DNA from: Xiphias gladius
Taxonomy: Eukaryota; Chordata; Actinopteri; Istiophoriformes; Xiphiidae
NCBI RefSeq assembly: GCF_016859285.1
Contig: NC_053418.1
Location: 5,936,521 to 6,000,520 of the forward strand
Direction of reading: 5' to 3'
Length of the DNA: 64,000 nt
The stretch's first letter is position 1. Every line of letters starts with the position of its first letter. Below, in pieces: positions 37,153-50,500 of this stretch. A program made the translations under genes and the position numbers. Under the pieces are notes generated by a model. It saw only the letters and a program-made list of their open reading frames with translations. It ran no database searches and had not been told where the DNA came from.

Positions 37153-39370
37153 TTATTTCACTACCTGTGGTGGCATGATGGCTGTCTTTTGCTGGGGTGA
37201 TTTACTTTCAGGTGTATCCAAAGTACCCTCCTTGCCTTTCTTCCTGGGTGGCTTTTTTATCGGAGTCTTCCTTGGTGTAGGATCCAGCGTTGGGTCCCCT
37301 GACCTTGACCCGTTCAAGTCCTGCTTCTCCGGGCTCTTGGCTTCAGGGGTTCCGAGGTCGGTAGTGACGGGTGCCACCATCTTCTGGAGGCTGCTAGAGG
37401 TGGGCAGCAGGGGCTTGGTGGAGCTCTGCTGGCTCAATCCACTGGAGGGGGTCCTCTTGGCTTTCTGTGGAGGTGTGGGCTTCTCCCGGTTTCCCTTGGG
37501 TGTGGAGAGACCGTTGGTCTTTGTCAGGCCTGTCCCCTCATTCCGGTTGATGCTTTGAGTTTTCTCCTTGAGCTGAGCAGCCAGCAGCGTGGCAGCCTCA
37601 GAGTTCATATGAGGATGGATGACCTTAGGGCTCTTGGGTGGCTCCTTGGGTGTCTCCTTTGGACTGTCAGCACTCTTCTTTGCAGATGAGGAGCTGTGAA
37701 AGCTACTAATCTTCTTCAGGGCATTCTGAACAACACCATTAATGTGCTCCATGTGACTGGGACTGCTGTGCTCGTCCCCAGACTTCTTACCTCGCAGAGG
37801 TTTGTGTTTACTGGGGGAGCCATTGGCGTCTGCCTCCTTGCCCTCTTGTTTCTTCTGCTGCTCACGGTTCCTCTCCTTCATTTTATGATGCTCCTCGCTC
37901 TTCGCTGAGCCATCACTCGAGCTCCTCTTGTTCTCCTTTGGCACTCCCAGTGCCTTCATTCCCCCCTGCCCCTGCTGCTCTGGCTGGGGAGACCCTGTGG
38001 TATTTCCGTGTATCCACGATATCTTGGGCTTAGTGGATGGATCTGGTGGGCGTGGTTTGGGTTTGCCAGGTGAAGGTGGTGGTTTTCCATTGCGCTTGGC
38101 CTCTGGTGTAGGAGTGCCGTCCCCATCCTTGCCACTACCATCATCCTCCTTGGACTGCTTGGAGAGGCGGGCAATGCGGGCGTAGAGAGCTGCAGTTGTG
38201 GACTCAGAGCCACTGGTGGAGCCTTCACTGTCAGAAGACTTGAGAAGGGGCTGCTCATTGCCTTCTGGTTTTGTGACACTGGTGTCTTTCAGGGAGGTGT
38301 ACTCCCCTGCATCATCCTCATTAGGGACAGCTTCTAGCCTCTCTGTTGCTGGGCTGGGGCTGCGCTTCTCTTTGCTTTCATTCATAGATTCTGTGGATCA
38401 TTGGCAAATCAACAGGTATTAATCAATTATTATTAATTTCATTTTAATTCAAATTTTTTAAACAAATAAAATGACTGTATCAAACAGATGAAACTGCTGT
38501 ATATCAATAAAAAAAAAAAGTTTGTTGTCTCTTTCTTTATTTTTAATTCTACTGAATCAAGGGTCCAGGGATAGATGGTGTTGTATGTTAGGCAGATTGT
38601 AAAGCACTTCGAAGCTAACTTGTTATATGTGATTCTGAGGTCGATAAATAAAATTGACTGAACAATACGAGACAAGTAATTAAAATCTTGCCGTTGTCAA
38701 TATATAGTAGAAAACAGACTACATATTATTTAAACTTTCACAAATAGCAGCATTTCATTGTTTTCTCTGGAAGGAGACATTACTTTCTTTCCACCAGAAA
38801 AGCACTCATACACATTATTTAAAGAGTGATATCTGTACCGCTTCATTATTTCATGTGTATACACATACTTGACAGCTGGGTAGGCTCCAATGCAAAAGAT
38901 CCTATCTGTGCAACTCTAATTGAAATCCCCTTCATGCTGTTTACAATAATTATTTTGTGCCTGAGGCTTTTTACTTGGAATCAATTGTTTCAAAGTCCTT
39001 GAACCGTTCATGGGGAGAATGAGAACTAAACCAAACTACTAACAGAGCACTAAAAATACATTAATCAAAAAAACATATAAAATCCCCACAAACAAAACCT
39101 GACTTGCACTGTCCGACTTTCAGAATAGAAAATGATGGAATGGGTGTTTTCCACCAAACTTCAAGGAGTTAGTCATTGTTTGGATTTGTGCCATATGCTG
39201 ACTTGGCTATTCCATTTCCTGTTTATACTCTCCTAGTTCTCGAAGCAAAACCTGGACCTAGATGGCATATGATAAAGGGCCAACTATCTCCGTAATGAGA
39301 TTTACAGCGATGGGCGAGTCGCTGCACGGCACAGTGGGGATCTTGACTTCGTCAGAAACGTGTCTATTGG

Positions 39371-39405
<35 letters not shown>

Positions 39406-41484
39406 CTGTGTGTTTGTGTGTGTAAAGGCCCCTCCATGCCAAAGACAAATTATGGATTTATGTGCGTCATTCCAGATAACTAAACTGTTTATTTATTCTC
39501 ACGATGACTCACCTTCATGGGGCACACAGTAAACTGGCCCCTCGTCTCCACTCTCAAAGGAAGAGAAGGACTCTTGGGACGACCAGGAGGAGGGGGAGGG
39601 CTGCTCGGCTACTGAGGGGGGCTCAATGAAGCTGCAGTTGAAGGTGTTCTCTGGGTCGTGGTGGGCTACTGAGAACAGAAAACAAACGCAGAAGCCAAAA
39701 GGTCAGCTAAAGGGTATTGTACTGTGTTACAAGAACAACAGTCTGTTCTCACTCACTCTCCCAACTGCAGCAGAGTTGTAGAAAGCATTCGTTTAAGTGA
39801 GTCTGTGGAAAAATTGGGTTTTATTGGTTTTGCACATGAGTTAACAAACACTCCAACATTATGGGTTTTTGAAAGCAAATGCAGACATTTTGTTGCATAA
39901 GCTGTTCAGTATTTTCATATTTTGATGCCAAAAGCTAAATCAATTCAGGTTTTCCAGAGTTTCATCTTAGCAGGTTTAAAGACGGATAAGAAACAGGATG
40001 GTGACCATCATATGAGTCAGAAATTCTTGGTTAACCTAAGACTAACAGCATTGTTTTTGGTGGGTCAACAGCTCCTTGTGGCCTAAACAAATGATGAGCC
40101 AAGAGATCCAGTACTCCTTTAAATGATTACCACATAAAGCTACTAAGGTGTAGATATTCATTTACTAAATCATTCATTCAATTATGAATTGATAAATAAA
40201 TTAGAGGAGTATGTGAGCTATGATCTATTGTTATTTTCTCTAAAGTACATATTCCAATTCTACTAAATGAACTGAAAGCTGAAATAAGGCTAAAGGACTT
40301 AAAAAATATATGATTTTCTTTAAAGTGATGGTTCGGTATACAGTGAAAAAAAATATACATCTCTTTGTGAGAGCGAGAAAAGAGCATTGATACCGTTCTC
40401 ATCTCTGTGCATTAATCATGAAGCTAATAAGGACGTGCTTAACCTAGTTTAGCATAAAGACAGAAAGCAAGGAGAAACGGGTAGTCTTGCACCTGCTAGC
40501 CTGTACACAGTCAGTATTGCAATGTTAACGTCATGTCATCTCTTATTCTGGTCGTCTCTACGGTCTTTAAATGTTGAGCAAGATGAGCCCCAAATGGATT
40601 CTTTCATCATCTTCCACAGGATCCTCTCCCACAACAATATGTAGGTCAAGTCATGTTTCTCTCTCGCTGTCTGCCTCTTGCTTTCTCCATCTTCCTTCCT
40701 CCCCTTCAGACAATGCAGCTTTCTGCTGACCTTTCAGTTTCAGGACAGCTGTGGTTTCGGAGGGATACTTGCGGCCGATCTCCCCATCTGGCTTGAACAG
40801 TTTTGGCCCTAACTGTACTGGGAGTTAACTCGACATGACCGACCACATCAGATGCTCCTGTTTACATGCCCCATGACACATGGGTCCATCCATCCATTTG
40901 TTTAAACCTCAGATAAACCCTCCACGCAAGGAATCCCATAACTGTACCAGTACCCAGGCCAGGAACAAATCCTAGCTCCTTAGCTGTTTGATTGTAACTA
41001 AAAAGATGAGCCACTTTATGAGATCTATGGCGGGGTTTTTGTAGAACGGGCGACTTGTAGACCCACTATCGGATGAAAAACTGTATTTACTTTGTATTTC
41101 ATGTGTAATATCAGTATATGAGAAACCAATGTCACTCAGATTTCACATAGCTTCTTTTGGATTCTCACTGCAGCTTCCCTTATTAATGCTTGACATACAT
41201 GTACTTTTTAAAATGCAACAAATCAAGAAAATCTTGAAATTAACAACATTCAGACACATATAACTTTAGCAGATGATTTGTTCCTCTCTCAAAAAAATGT
41301 GAACTGAACATGTCTGATTTATTTTTCATCGTAAACCGGTCTGGTCTTTATTGTCTTGCTTCCCGTGTCCACCCGTCTGCCTCACACCATGTGACTTTCT
41401 TTTGTGCCTTTCTTGCTTTCAACATCTTCCCAAACAGAAAACAGATTTATTCATGGTCAAATCAGAAGTGGGTTTTACAGGGTG

Positions 41485-41542
<58 letters not shown>

Positions 41543-44500
41543 AAGTTTGAGAAATAAGACTCATTAGTTTAATGTAGAGTGCTACACTGATCTAAAACCA
41601 TTGTTCCTTAAAACGATTTCCTGACATTTATACAGAACAAGTGATCTAAACCTCTGAACTACTTGTTCAAATTTGGGAGTCTAATGTCTTTGTGTTACTG
41701 GTAGGGTGGATAATGTCAACACAGGTGCAATATGTCTACGATAAGCAAGTACAGATGTGTGTTTAAGAGGAAACACAGACCAAAATAACAAACGTTTTGG
41801 ATCTGTATGTAGAGGGTACCTCGATCCAAGGGCACCAGTCTATGTGAGCACGTAAAGGATATCCTGTTTACCACAGAAACGCCAAACTGCTCTATCTACA
41901 TTTGTAGTCATTGTTGGACGGTAGTGGCTACACAAATGACTCTAAAGTCTAACATGGCACTACTATTCCCATCGGATTAACTGCAAAAAAGAAAATCTGC
42001 TTTGTGTGAATGCGGTGGATTATTAACAACATACATACTAACAGTATACAGTATATTACAGAAGCCGGTAAAACATTTATCTAGAAGAGTGGAAGACACA
42101 AAAATATTTAGCCCAAACTCAGTCAGAGCAATAAATAAATGAATGAGACAGAGTGTGTGCTCTGTCTGCACTTCTGCCCTTGCAGGGTTGTTACTCTGCA
42201 GCAGGCAGATAGACAGAGACTCTGAGGAACTGAGGAATGTAGAGCAGCTAGCCTATGCAAAGACTTCAGTTAAGTTAGTCAACAAGCTAACACATGGGCA
42301 CTTTACAACATTACTTGTATGTAGCGACGAACAACTGCTGCCCTTGAAAGCTGCTTCCTCCAGACTGTGGGTCTAGTGGGGCAGATTGCTCTGCCGACTG
42401 GATGCCACTGTGATCTCTCCCTACATGGAGTCCAAAGCACAACAGGGCATTATTGACATGTCCCAGCTGCAGAGTTCTACCACCACAGTTGCTCGGTGGG
42501 GGGACGCGTTTACAGACCTGGGGCAGTGGACGTCTAGAGGCTAGCGAGCTGGGCCGGAATAAGAAGAGCTGCTAGTTTGAATGTCTGGCCCAGCTGTGGA
42601 AATCTGGGCACAGAATGGGAATAGTAGTTGCCAATAACAAGAAGAATCAATATGTTTCAGCCTGAAATAGCCCATGTCGGAGTTACTGGATAGCGTTGCT
42701 AAACAGGTCTAATCATTCTGAACAAATGTACATTACACATCCAACATGGCCTCAGAGCCTATAGACCAGTCACTAATTATATTTACTAACAAATATAGAT
42801 AGATGTAGCATTATACACACTGATTCACACTATTAAAAATTGAGCAAATTTTTTTTTCCTTTGGTTCGTCTAAACCCACGCACTTAAGAGCGACTTTATA
42901 GTGTGAGAAAGTTTATTTTGCCCTTTTTATTAGGCAGCTCACAACTGCATGAAGGTGAAGCAGAGAGTGTTAATGCAAACACAGTTGCAAACCCGGCCAA
43001 CTTTCCCTGGATAAATAAAGATGCGGGAAAAAAAACCAGGTTGTGCTGCTCTCAGCACTCACCCATGGGGAAGCATTTGAGCACAGAGGATGCAAGGAAT
43101 GCCGGACAGACGTGAATCTGTAGGGCGTGGGGTAAATATGCTTAGAATGGAATCCCAACTACAAGCAAACAGTCTGAGTTTTGCCAAAAGGGGAATAGGT
43201 GACAGTGTGTTTATGTGGCTATTTCTCTGAGGCTAACTATGCTAACAGATGGGTAAATGTTGTCTTCCTACCCTGCTTGCCCCCGTCCCTTTTTCATTTT
43301 CTCTTGCCACATCTGTTGCCACTGACCCTGGTGTGGATAAATCACAGTTCTGACACGGGCTGGGGTAAATTTGACCACTTCCTGTTTCCAGCCCCATTGG
43401 GCCCCCTCTGGAATGTGTGTGTGCAGGACAGCGTAGACCCAGTCAGAGTTAGACTTTCTTAATGTTGGCAGACCGCACTTCTGTGGGTAGCCCAACAGAA
43501 AGCAGAGTAAAAACAATTTGGTTAGGGCAAACCGGGAAGGAGAAGAGAGACACTGAGCAGTTGTGATAGACGACTAGGAACTGAGATCTGATCTTACATT
43601 TGATTGGTATATGTATGTCTCATTTGCTGGCTGAAAATGAAGTAATCTTCACTGTAAAAGCTTCAAAATTCTTTAAAAAAAATTTGCTTGCACTGTAAAT
43701 GCACAAATATGAAATAGATCGTTTGTAAAGACGTTTGACTAGGATGACGTTGTGCCTCTGGCACATTGCTTCACATGGTCTGGCTCTTCACAGACAAATA
43801 TATTTATGTCACACAGTATCACGACAAAGGCAACTCTGTCCGAGTACTGTATTTCGAACTGAGATATAATGAGGCAGATACTGGCTGAAATAATCAGCTG
43901 GATAACTGAGGAGGCACGTGCTGCTCACACAAGGAAAAGAAACCAGGTCATCATGTTTTAACTCCTGCCGCACCGCACCAACTTCAAAAGACCTCTTTTA
44001 AAGCATCACATTGGAATTTTTTCATAGTGATTCTTAATCCACAGCAAACACCGACCCTATCAATGAATCATTTTGTCTACAAGATATCAGAAAAATAGTT
44101 GACATCTTCAAATTACTTGTTTTGTCTGAGCAACAGTCCAAAGATTTTCAGTTTACAATGAAACAAAACAGAAAAAAGGAGCAAATCATTATATTTGGGA
44201 AGCTAGAACCAGGGAATGTGTGGCATTTTTTATTCTTGATAAATGTGGATTATTTAAAAAAGAAATTGTTGTACATTAGGTTTTGGTCACTGGACTAATT
44301 GTTTAATTGACTGATTGCTTTAGCACACCTTCAAATGTCATCCCTATATTCTGTCAGTGTTGCTAGTTAAACATAATTCATCTCCCACTTCACGTAGTAG
44401 ATAAGCACATTTACACAATAAGGGCTCCTTTACAGGTCTGTACAGTAAGAAGAATTATTACATGTCTCGGAAATATTGGAGATTCCATCGAAAAATTTGT

Positions 44501-47500
44501 GAAGTACAGAAAAGTATAGCCGCTGTGGTCTGATTTGCAGCACATGACAATACATGCACATACAATACATATTAGCCTGCAACTGCACGTACGGTCACAG
44601 CAAAGAATAATATAGATAGAAGAGCTTCCTATAACACCTATAGCTAACGGGTGCGAGACAACAAATTTTTAAAGAATTTCAGATAATCAAGTGTGTTTTT
44701 TTTAAAACTACCCGTAAACCCTGAACAAAAACAGCCACGTTAAACTGTGTGCGATGGGGTTTAAAAGATCAGCATATCTCCTCTGTCTGCTATTTAAAAA
44801 AAAAACACGACTGAGGTCACAGACAGATCTGTCACACACCATGAGACCTCCACATGGAGCAGCAGGGCTGCAGTGTCCAGCCAAACAGTGTGGCCTTTGA
44901 TAGCGCGTCACTCACCACCACCCGGGCCCCCCGACAACCACTGGCCTTCTTTTAATAACACAGCCTCCTCCTCGGCCCAAGAAAGGACGATGGAAACGAG
45001 CAAAGAAAATGGGAAGAAAAAAGCCCCAGTTTAGGGTTGTAATAATATGAACACATGGCATTTGAGGGTGCCAAGAATAATAAGGGGCTCTAAAACCAGC
45101 GCATTCCTTTCAAATGAAACCCCATACTCGCCTGGCAGCCACCATACACTATTCAACCCTATTCATCATCTAAGAGGCACACTAAGGTGGCACTGAAGTA
45201 AAACGCGCGCTCTGACTGCCATTCATCGCTGTCATCGTCTCCGCCGTGCTAACCTGAAGACATTTAAAAGCACTAATAGCCACGGAAATCAGTTTTTATA
45301 GTCTCTGACATCTCCATTGTTATTTCAAAATCTGAGTAACTGATGTTAATTATGTATTGGTTATTAATTAACTTAAGAATGACGGGACTTTCTTAACTCA
45401 ATGACGCGACTTGTAGCAGGCTCTGCTGTACAAGCACCAGAGACAAAGATTGCATAAACTAAAGCAGCTTCCGGCAGCGCTGCGGTGGACTATGAGAAAA
45501 AGTTTTGGGGCTTACCGACTACTTTGGGCAGTTTCTGTCGCCTCAGTGGAATCCGGGGAAGTTTAGTGCTGATTCGGCTGAATCGTCCACACAGGATCCG
45601 CTTGGCTTTTTTGCTGTTGGTAGAGTTGTCTTGGTTAGGACTGAAAAGGGATGACGCCATGGAAATCCAAATGAATGATTCAAAAGGGGCATATTAAACC
45701 TGGCCTTGTGCCTCTTATGAGGGCTCACTTGGCTGCTCACGTCGCTACTCACTCTGTAATGTCAATATATAAAACTACTTAAAATACAACTAGTATGCAT
45801 TTATTCGTTTAACAACCTGGTACGTGTGAGAAAAAGCAAAAAAAGAAACATTTTTTCTCTATATTTCACAACTGATTCAAACCTCCTACTACGAACTAGA
45901 GCCCCCATGGTGGACTACTGAAGTGAAGATACCTATGCGTCACTCACTTGTGGTCGTCTTTGTGTCGACACAGGCAGCAGCAGCACAGCAGCGAGAGGAG
46001 GACAATCAGTAAAAAGGAGACCAGGGTTCCAGCCGCAATCACACCCATCCGCTGGTTGGGCTCTGAAAGACGAGATGCAGAGAATTCTGGGTGTGCCACA
46101 TTGGCACAGGGAAGCTCTGAATGCCAGTTTCAACAAATCTCTCTCTCTGTCATCACGTAGCACTAAAAACCTTGGAGTATGCTAAATTAATATGATTTAC
46201 TATAAAGCTCCATTCAAATGACTTGAGTACGGGCTTGAGCTCACTCTAAAAAGGGCAATAATTTTTTATTAATGTGATAGTGCGCTTCGAAAATAAAGAT
46301 AGAGCATGGTGTTTTGTAAATATCTGATTGTCGGTAGCTGCTTTGACATGAAGCATATCTGAGGAAATGAAATTGAAAGAGGCTGAAATTCACCATAAAT
46401 AATTTGCTATTAATCTTATCTCCCTCAAGACATGGGACCACTTACCCTTTCATTGCTGATTTCCTGCAAGCAACTTCTTCCCCTCACTCGCTCTGTATAC
46501 ACACCCTTCATGATAACGCGGTGATTTATTAGCTTCCCTCCCTCTTCAAGTGGGATACACCCCAAAGATAATATGTGCCGTATTGCGTAAGCACGGATGA
46601 CATTTTGGCGCTCACAAAGGCCAGATGACTCCAGCGGAGGGGCAAAACCATGAGTTAAGAGGTGAAGTAGTGGTGGCCCCCAGGTCTTTAGACTGTCACA
46701 TAAGGCTGCGATGGATGGCTGGGCAGTCTAGGCGTGGCATGTTGGTGTTGCTGGTTTGTGGTGGGGGGGGGGTACGGTAGAAGTGACGAGGTCTTATGAT
46801 ATCACTAACCAACCTGCTGCCGCCCATCATGTTCACAGGCCAAAATCCCTGCTACCTTCGCTTCCTACACAATGATATGCCTCTCCCTGCCTGCGTCCAA
46901 TCATCACTTTCCAAACATCCACTTTTTCCTCTACTCTCTGTCTCCCTTCCAAGTTCTCTTTTTCTTTTCCCTTTTTCTTCATCCCCCTCTTTTTTTTCTT
47001 CTTCCTTCCTCTCTCTCTCTCTTGAGCTGGACAGGAACAGAGCCAACAAACACAGCCATAAAAAGGACACCGGTCTGGGTCTGGAAACGCTATCAAGGCC
47101 CCGCTACGCTAACTCTCCGACTGCACACACTGACCTGAATAGGTGTGTTTGTTGGTACTCAGTGTTTATCGTCAACAGTTAGACATTTGATACACAGGTA
47201 GCACTATTGGCATCTGGCTTTTTGGACAAGCAATTTCAGAGGGTTTGAACTGTTTCTGTATGTGCAGTATGAGAGTAAGAAATATCTGTTTTGTCTTGGA
47301 AAAGGTACACTAGTTTCAGACAACCGCTGCTCACAGAAAACCCCTTAAAAAGCATGTGGTTGCTCTTTAAAAAAAACAAATGCAGGTTCTCTTACGAAGA
47401 TAGCAGGCACCAGACACAGGATCACAGTTCTTGTCATGGCAAGAGCAGGTTTGGTTGCAGTTCACTCCGTACTGGCCAGGATGACAGGTCATATTGCAGC

Positions 47501-50500
47501 TTGAGCACAGAGAAGGGACAAAAACAACATCTGTTTAATGTCCTTTCCAAGTGACAGATGTGTAAAAATGAGACATAGAAAAAGTGAAAAGGGATAAATA
47601 GGATCAGTTCTTTGTTCCGAGCATTTTTTCTGTGATGGACATGTGATGTGATTTGTAGGAATTTGACTTTTTTATTCCAAGCGTGTACTTTATCAGTATC
47701 TATGCCAGCTCGCTCCTTCAAGCACAAGCTTACTCCTTCATTCCAAAGATATATAAGTGTGTGACAAACGTAATATGAAAGGCATCAGTCCTTTTCAACG
47801 AGCACTGTGTGCTTCCGACGGCACACACCTGAGTTTTTCTGGGTATGAGATGTCTTATGACTTACTAGGTGCCATAAAATCCCGCGTCACACAGGCACTC
47901 TCCGGTGACAACATGACAGATGCCGTTAAAACAGTGACTGCAGTTGTTCTCACAGTTCTCGCCATAGGTGCCGTTAGGGCAGCGCACCTCGCACCTATGA
48001 CACACACAAGGAATGCCATGATTATAGTCATTTTCAAAATTCCAAGTATGAGTCATGGACATTACCACAGTGTGGAAAAATGGTATTAGAGTAGCTACTA
48101 GTTAATGTACTGCAATTATGTTTTTAACGTTTGAAATGATAAGCACCAGGGGAAAAAAAGTTCTGACGGAACAACAAAATATGAACAAACAATATTTTTT
48201 TGCTAGTCTCTTTCACACACGCCAAAGCCGCGCTGCGTGTTTTCTCTTACCTGTCCCCAATCCAGCCGGGGTTACAGTGAGAGCACTTGCCATGAATGGG
48301 GTCGCAGTGGTGACCGTCTTTGCAGGTGGGACACACTTCTTGGCAGTTTTCGCCAAAGAAGCCCTTGGAGCAGAGCTGGTCACACCGCGTCCCATTCCAG
48401 CCTCTGTCGCAGGTGATGCAGCGTCCCTCTGTCACCTTGCAGGGCTGCTGGCCCTTGCAGTGCCCACACCTGTGGCCAGCCAAAGAAAAGAGAAAAAGAA
48501 TTCTCAGTTATCTTGTTTCCACAAAAGTCCCTCCATCTCATCTAAATGTAATTACTAACTGTTAAGGCATCTGAAACATAATGAAAGGCATCTGTATTTG
48601 CATGCGTTAAATTGTTGCTCTAATGATCATTTAAAGAGGGAGATAAACAACACTGAACTCTGCGTTTTTTATGGTTTCTAGCAACTGTTATCGTGTGAGA
48701 ACAGCCCCATCCATGAAAGGTAAAGCACTTAACCTGAATTGCTTTTACATGTTGCTGATGATTATGGGATAATGTGAATACCGAGTCCCAAATCTCACTT
48801 TATTATTACTCCATTAAGGACATGTTCAGATATTTTAAGGCTTATCAGCTGTAACATATATCAAATCTTATTTCCTATCAAAACCACAAAACCGCACCAT
48901 AATATGGATCGGACAAGGGACTTGAACATTAGGCATCTGTAAAACTGCATGTTTCCTGTGTTTCTGAAATGGTACATTTGCTCTCCGCCAAGTTTTTTTC
49001 CCCCACCTGTTTCTGCAGTTTTGACCATAGAATCCAGCAGGACATGGCTCCCTGCAGAACTTCCCACGGTACCCTGGTGTGCAGGTACACGAGCCGTCGG
49101 CTTGGTTGCATTTGCCGTGGATGCACTGGCAGTATCGTTCACACCGTGGGCCCCACAGCCTCTCTCGGCACTGACAACGTCCCGTGAACTGGTCACATGG
49201 TGAATTGTTACAGTTACACTGGATTGCACAGTTCCTCCCCGTCCAGCCAGGGTTGCACAGGCAACGGCCTGTCATCGCATCACAGACAGAGTTGATGCTG
49301 CAGTAGCAGTTGTTGTTGCACTGGGGACCCCAGATGCCAGGGTGGCATGTGCATTTGCCCGTCTCTTGATCACATTTGCCCTTTTGGCATAAGCATGCGT
49401 TCTCGCAGTTTGGCCCCCAACGATTGTGGTTGCAGGTACACTCGCCGGTCAAGTCATCGCACTGGCCGTTGGGATAACAATTACATTTCCCTTTGCAGTC
49501 AGGGCCCCAGAACTGGGCAGGGCACTCTGTTAAAAGACAGTGCTGTCATCAGGAAACAGGCAAAAAGTCTTCTGACTTGTTAAATATCCTCCATCAAGAG
49601 TAAGAGTCTACAGCCATGCTAGCAGCGGCAGGGTCTGTGAGGCTATACTTTGGCATAGTAATGTTTATGTTTTTGTACAATGTTTACTATGGTCACCATC
49701 TTAGTTTTGCATTTGTAAGTATTTGGTCCTAATCCCAAATAAAAGAGAAATGAAAACTTTGACCTGATGCTGGCATTAGATCATTAAAGTTATTACAATT
49801 CATCTTTAGGGGGAACATCAATGTGTATACCGCATTTAATGGCATCCACTGAAATAGGTGTAGAGACATTTCACTCAAAATCACAAAAGTCAACCCGCTG
49901 GTGGCGCTAGAGGAAAAGTTACGGGACCAGCAAAATCATTAGATTCATCCTCTGAGCACCATCGATATTGGTACAAAATTTCACAGCAATCCGTCCAATA
50001 CTGCCGGACCAACCCAGTGACCAACCAACATCGTCATGCTGCTGGCATGGTTAAAAGGCCCAGTCAATTCTACTTCTCCTTTAGTTCTAACATTTTCAGT
50101 AAAAGAGAAAAAAAAAATTGTAAAAAAAAGTCCCTTACTAGTATCACAGCTAGCTCCAAAGTATCCATGGCGACAGCGACATTCATTGGGCCTGACACAC
50201 ACCTCATTTTCCTTGCAGGTGAAGTTGCCTTCGCAGAGAGCTTGGGTAAACAAGAACAGGGCCACATTATTCAATCGGCTTGCACAATGAGCTGTATGAC
50301 ATGCACTGATAAATGTTAGCAGTCCGTAGGCTACATACGTGTCAGGCATTCATCCCCTAGCTGCCCCCATCCGCTGCAGCACGCCGATCCCGACGACCTG
50401 GAAAAGAGGTAATGAGATTCAGAATGAGAGGGGAAAGATAAAGCACTCAACTAAAATACAGTAAAACAAACACATATCAAAAGCGACAAAAAATCCACAC

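Noticed and set aside
37175-37558. 127-codon plus-strand ORF, hydrophobic
   Set aside because: Antisense to the Lys/Pro-rich scarf2 last exon; complementary codons for Lys and Pro give Phe and Gly, which explains the composition.
37956-38279. 107-codon minus-strand ORF inside the scarf2 last exon
   Set aside because: Alternative frame of a GC-rich exon; the scarf2 frame matches the family and this one does not.
46796-47182. 128-codon plus-strand ORF rich in Ser, Phe and Leu
   Set aside because: Created by the C/T-rich tract in a scarf2 intron; no family match.
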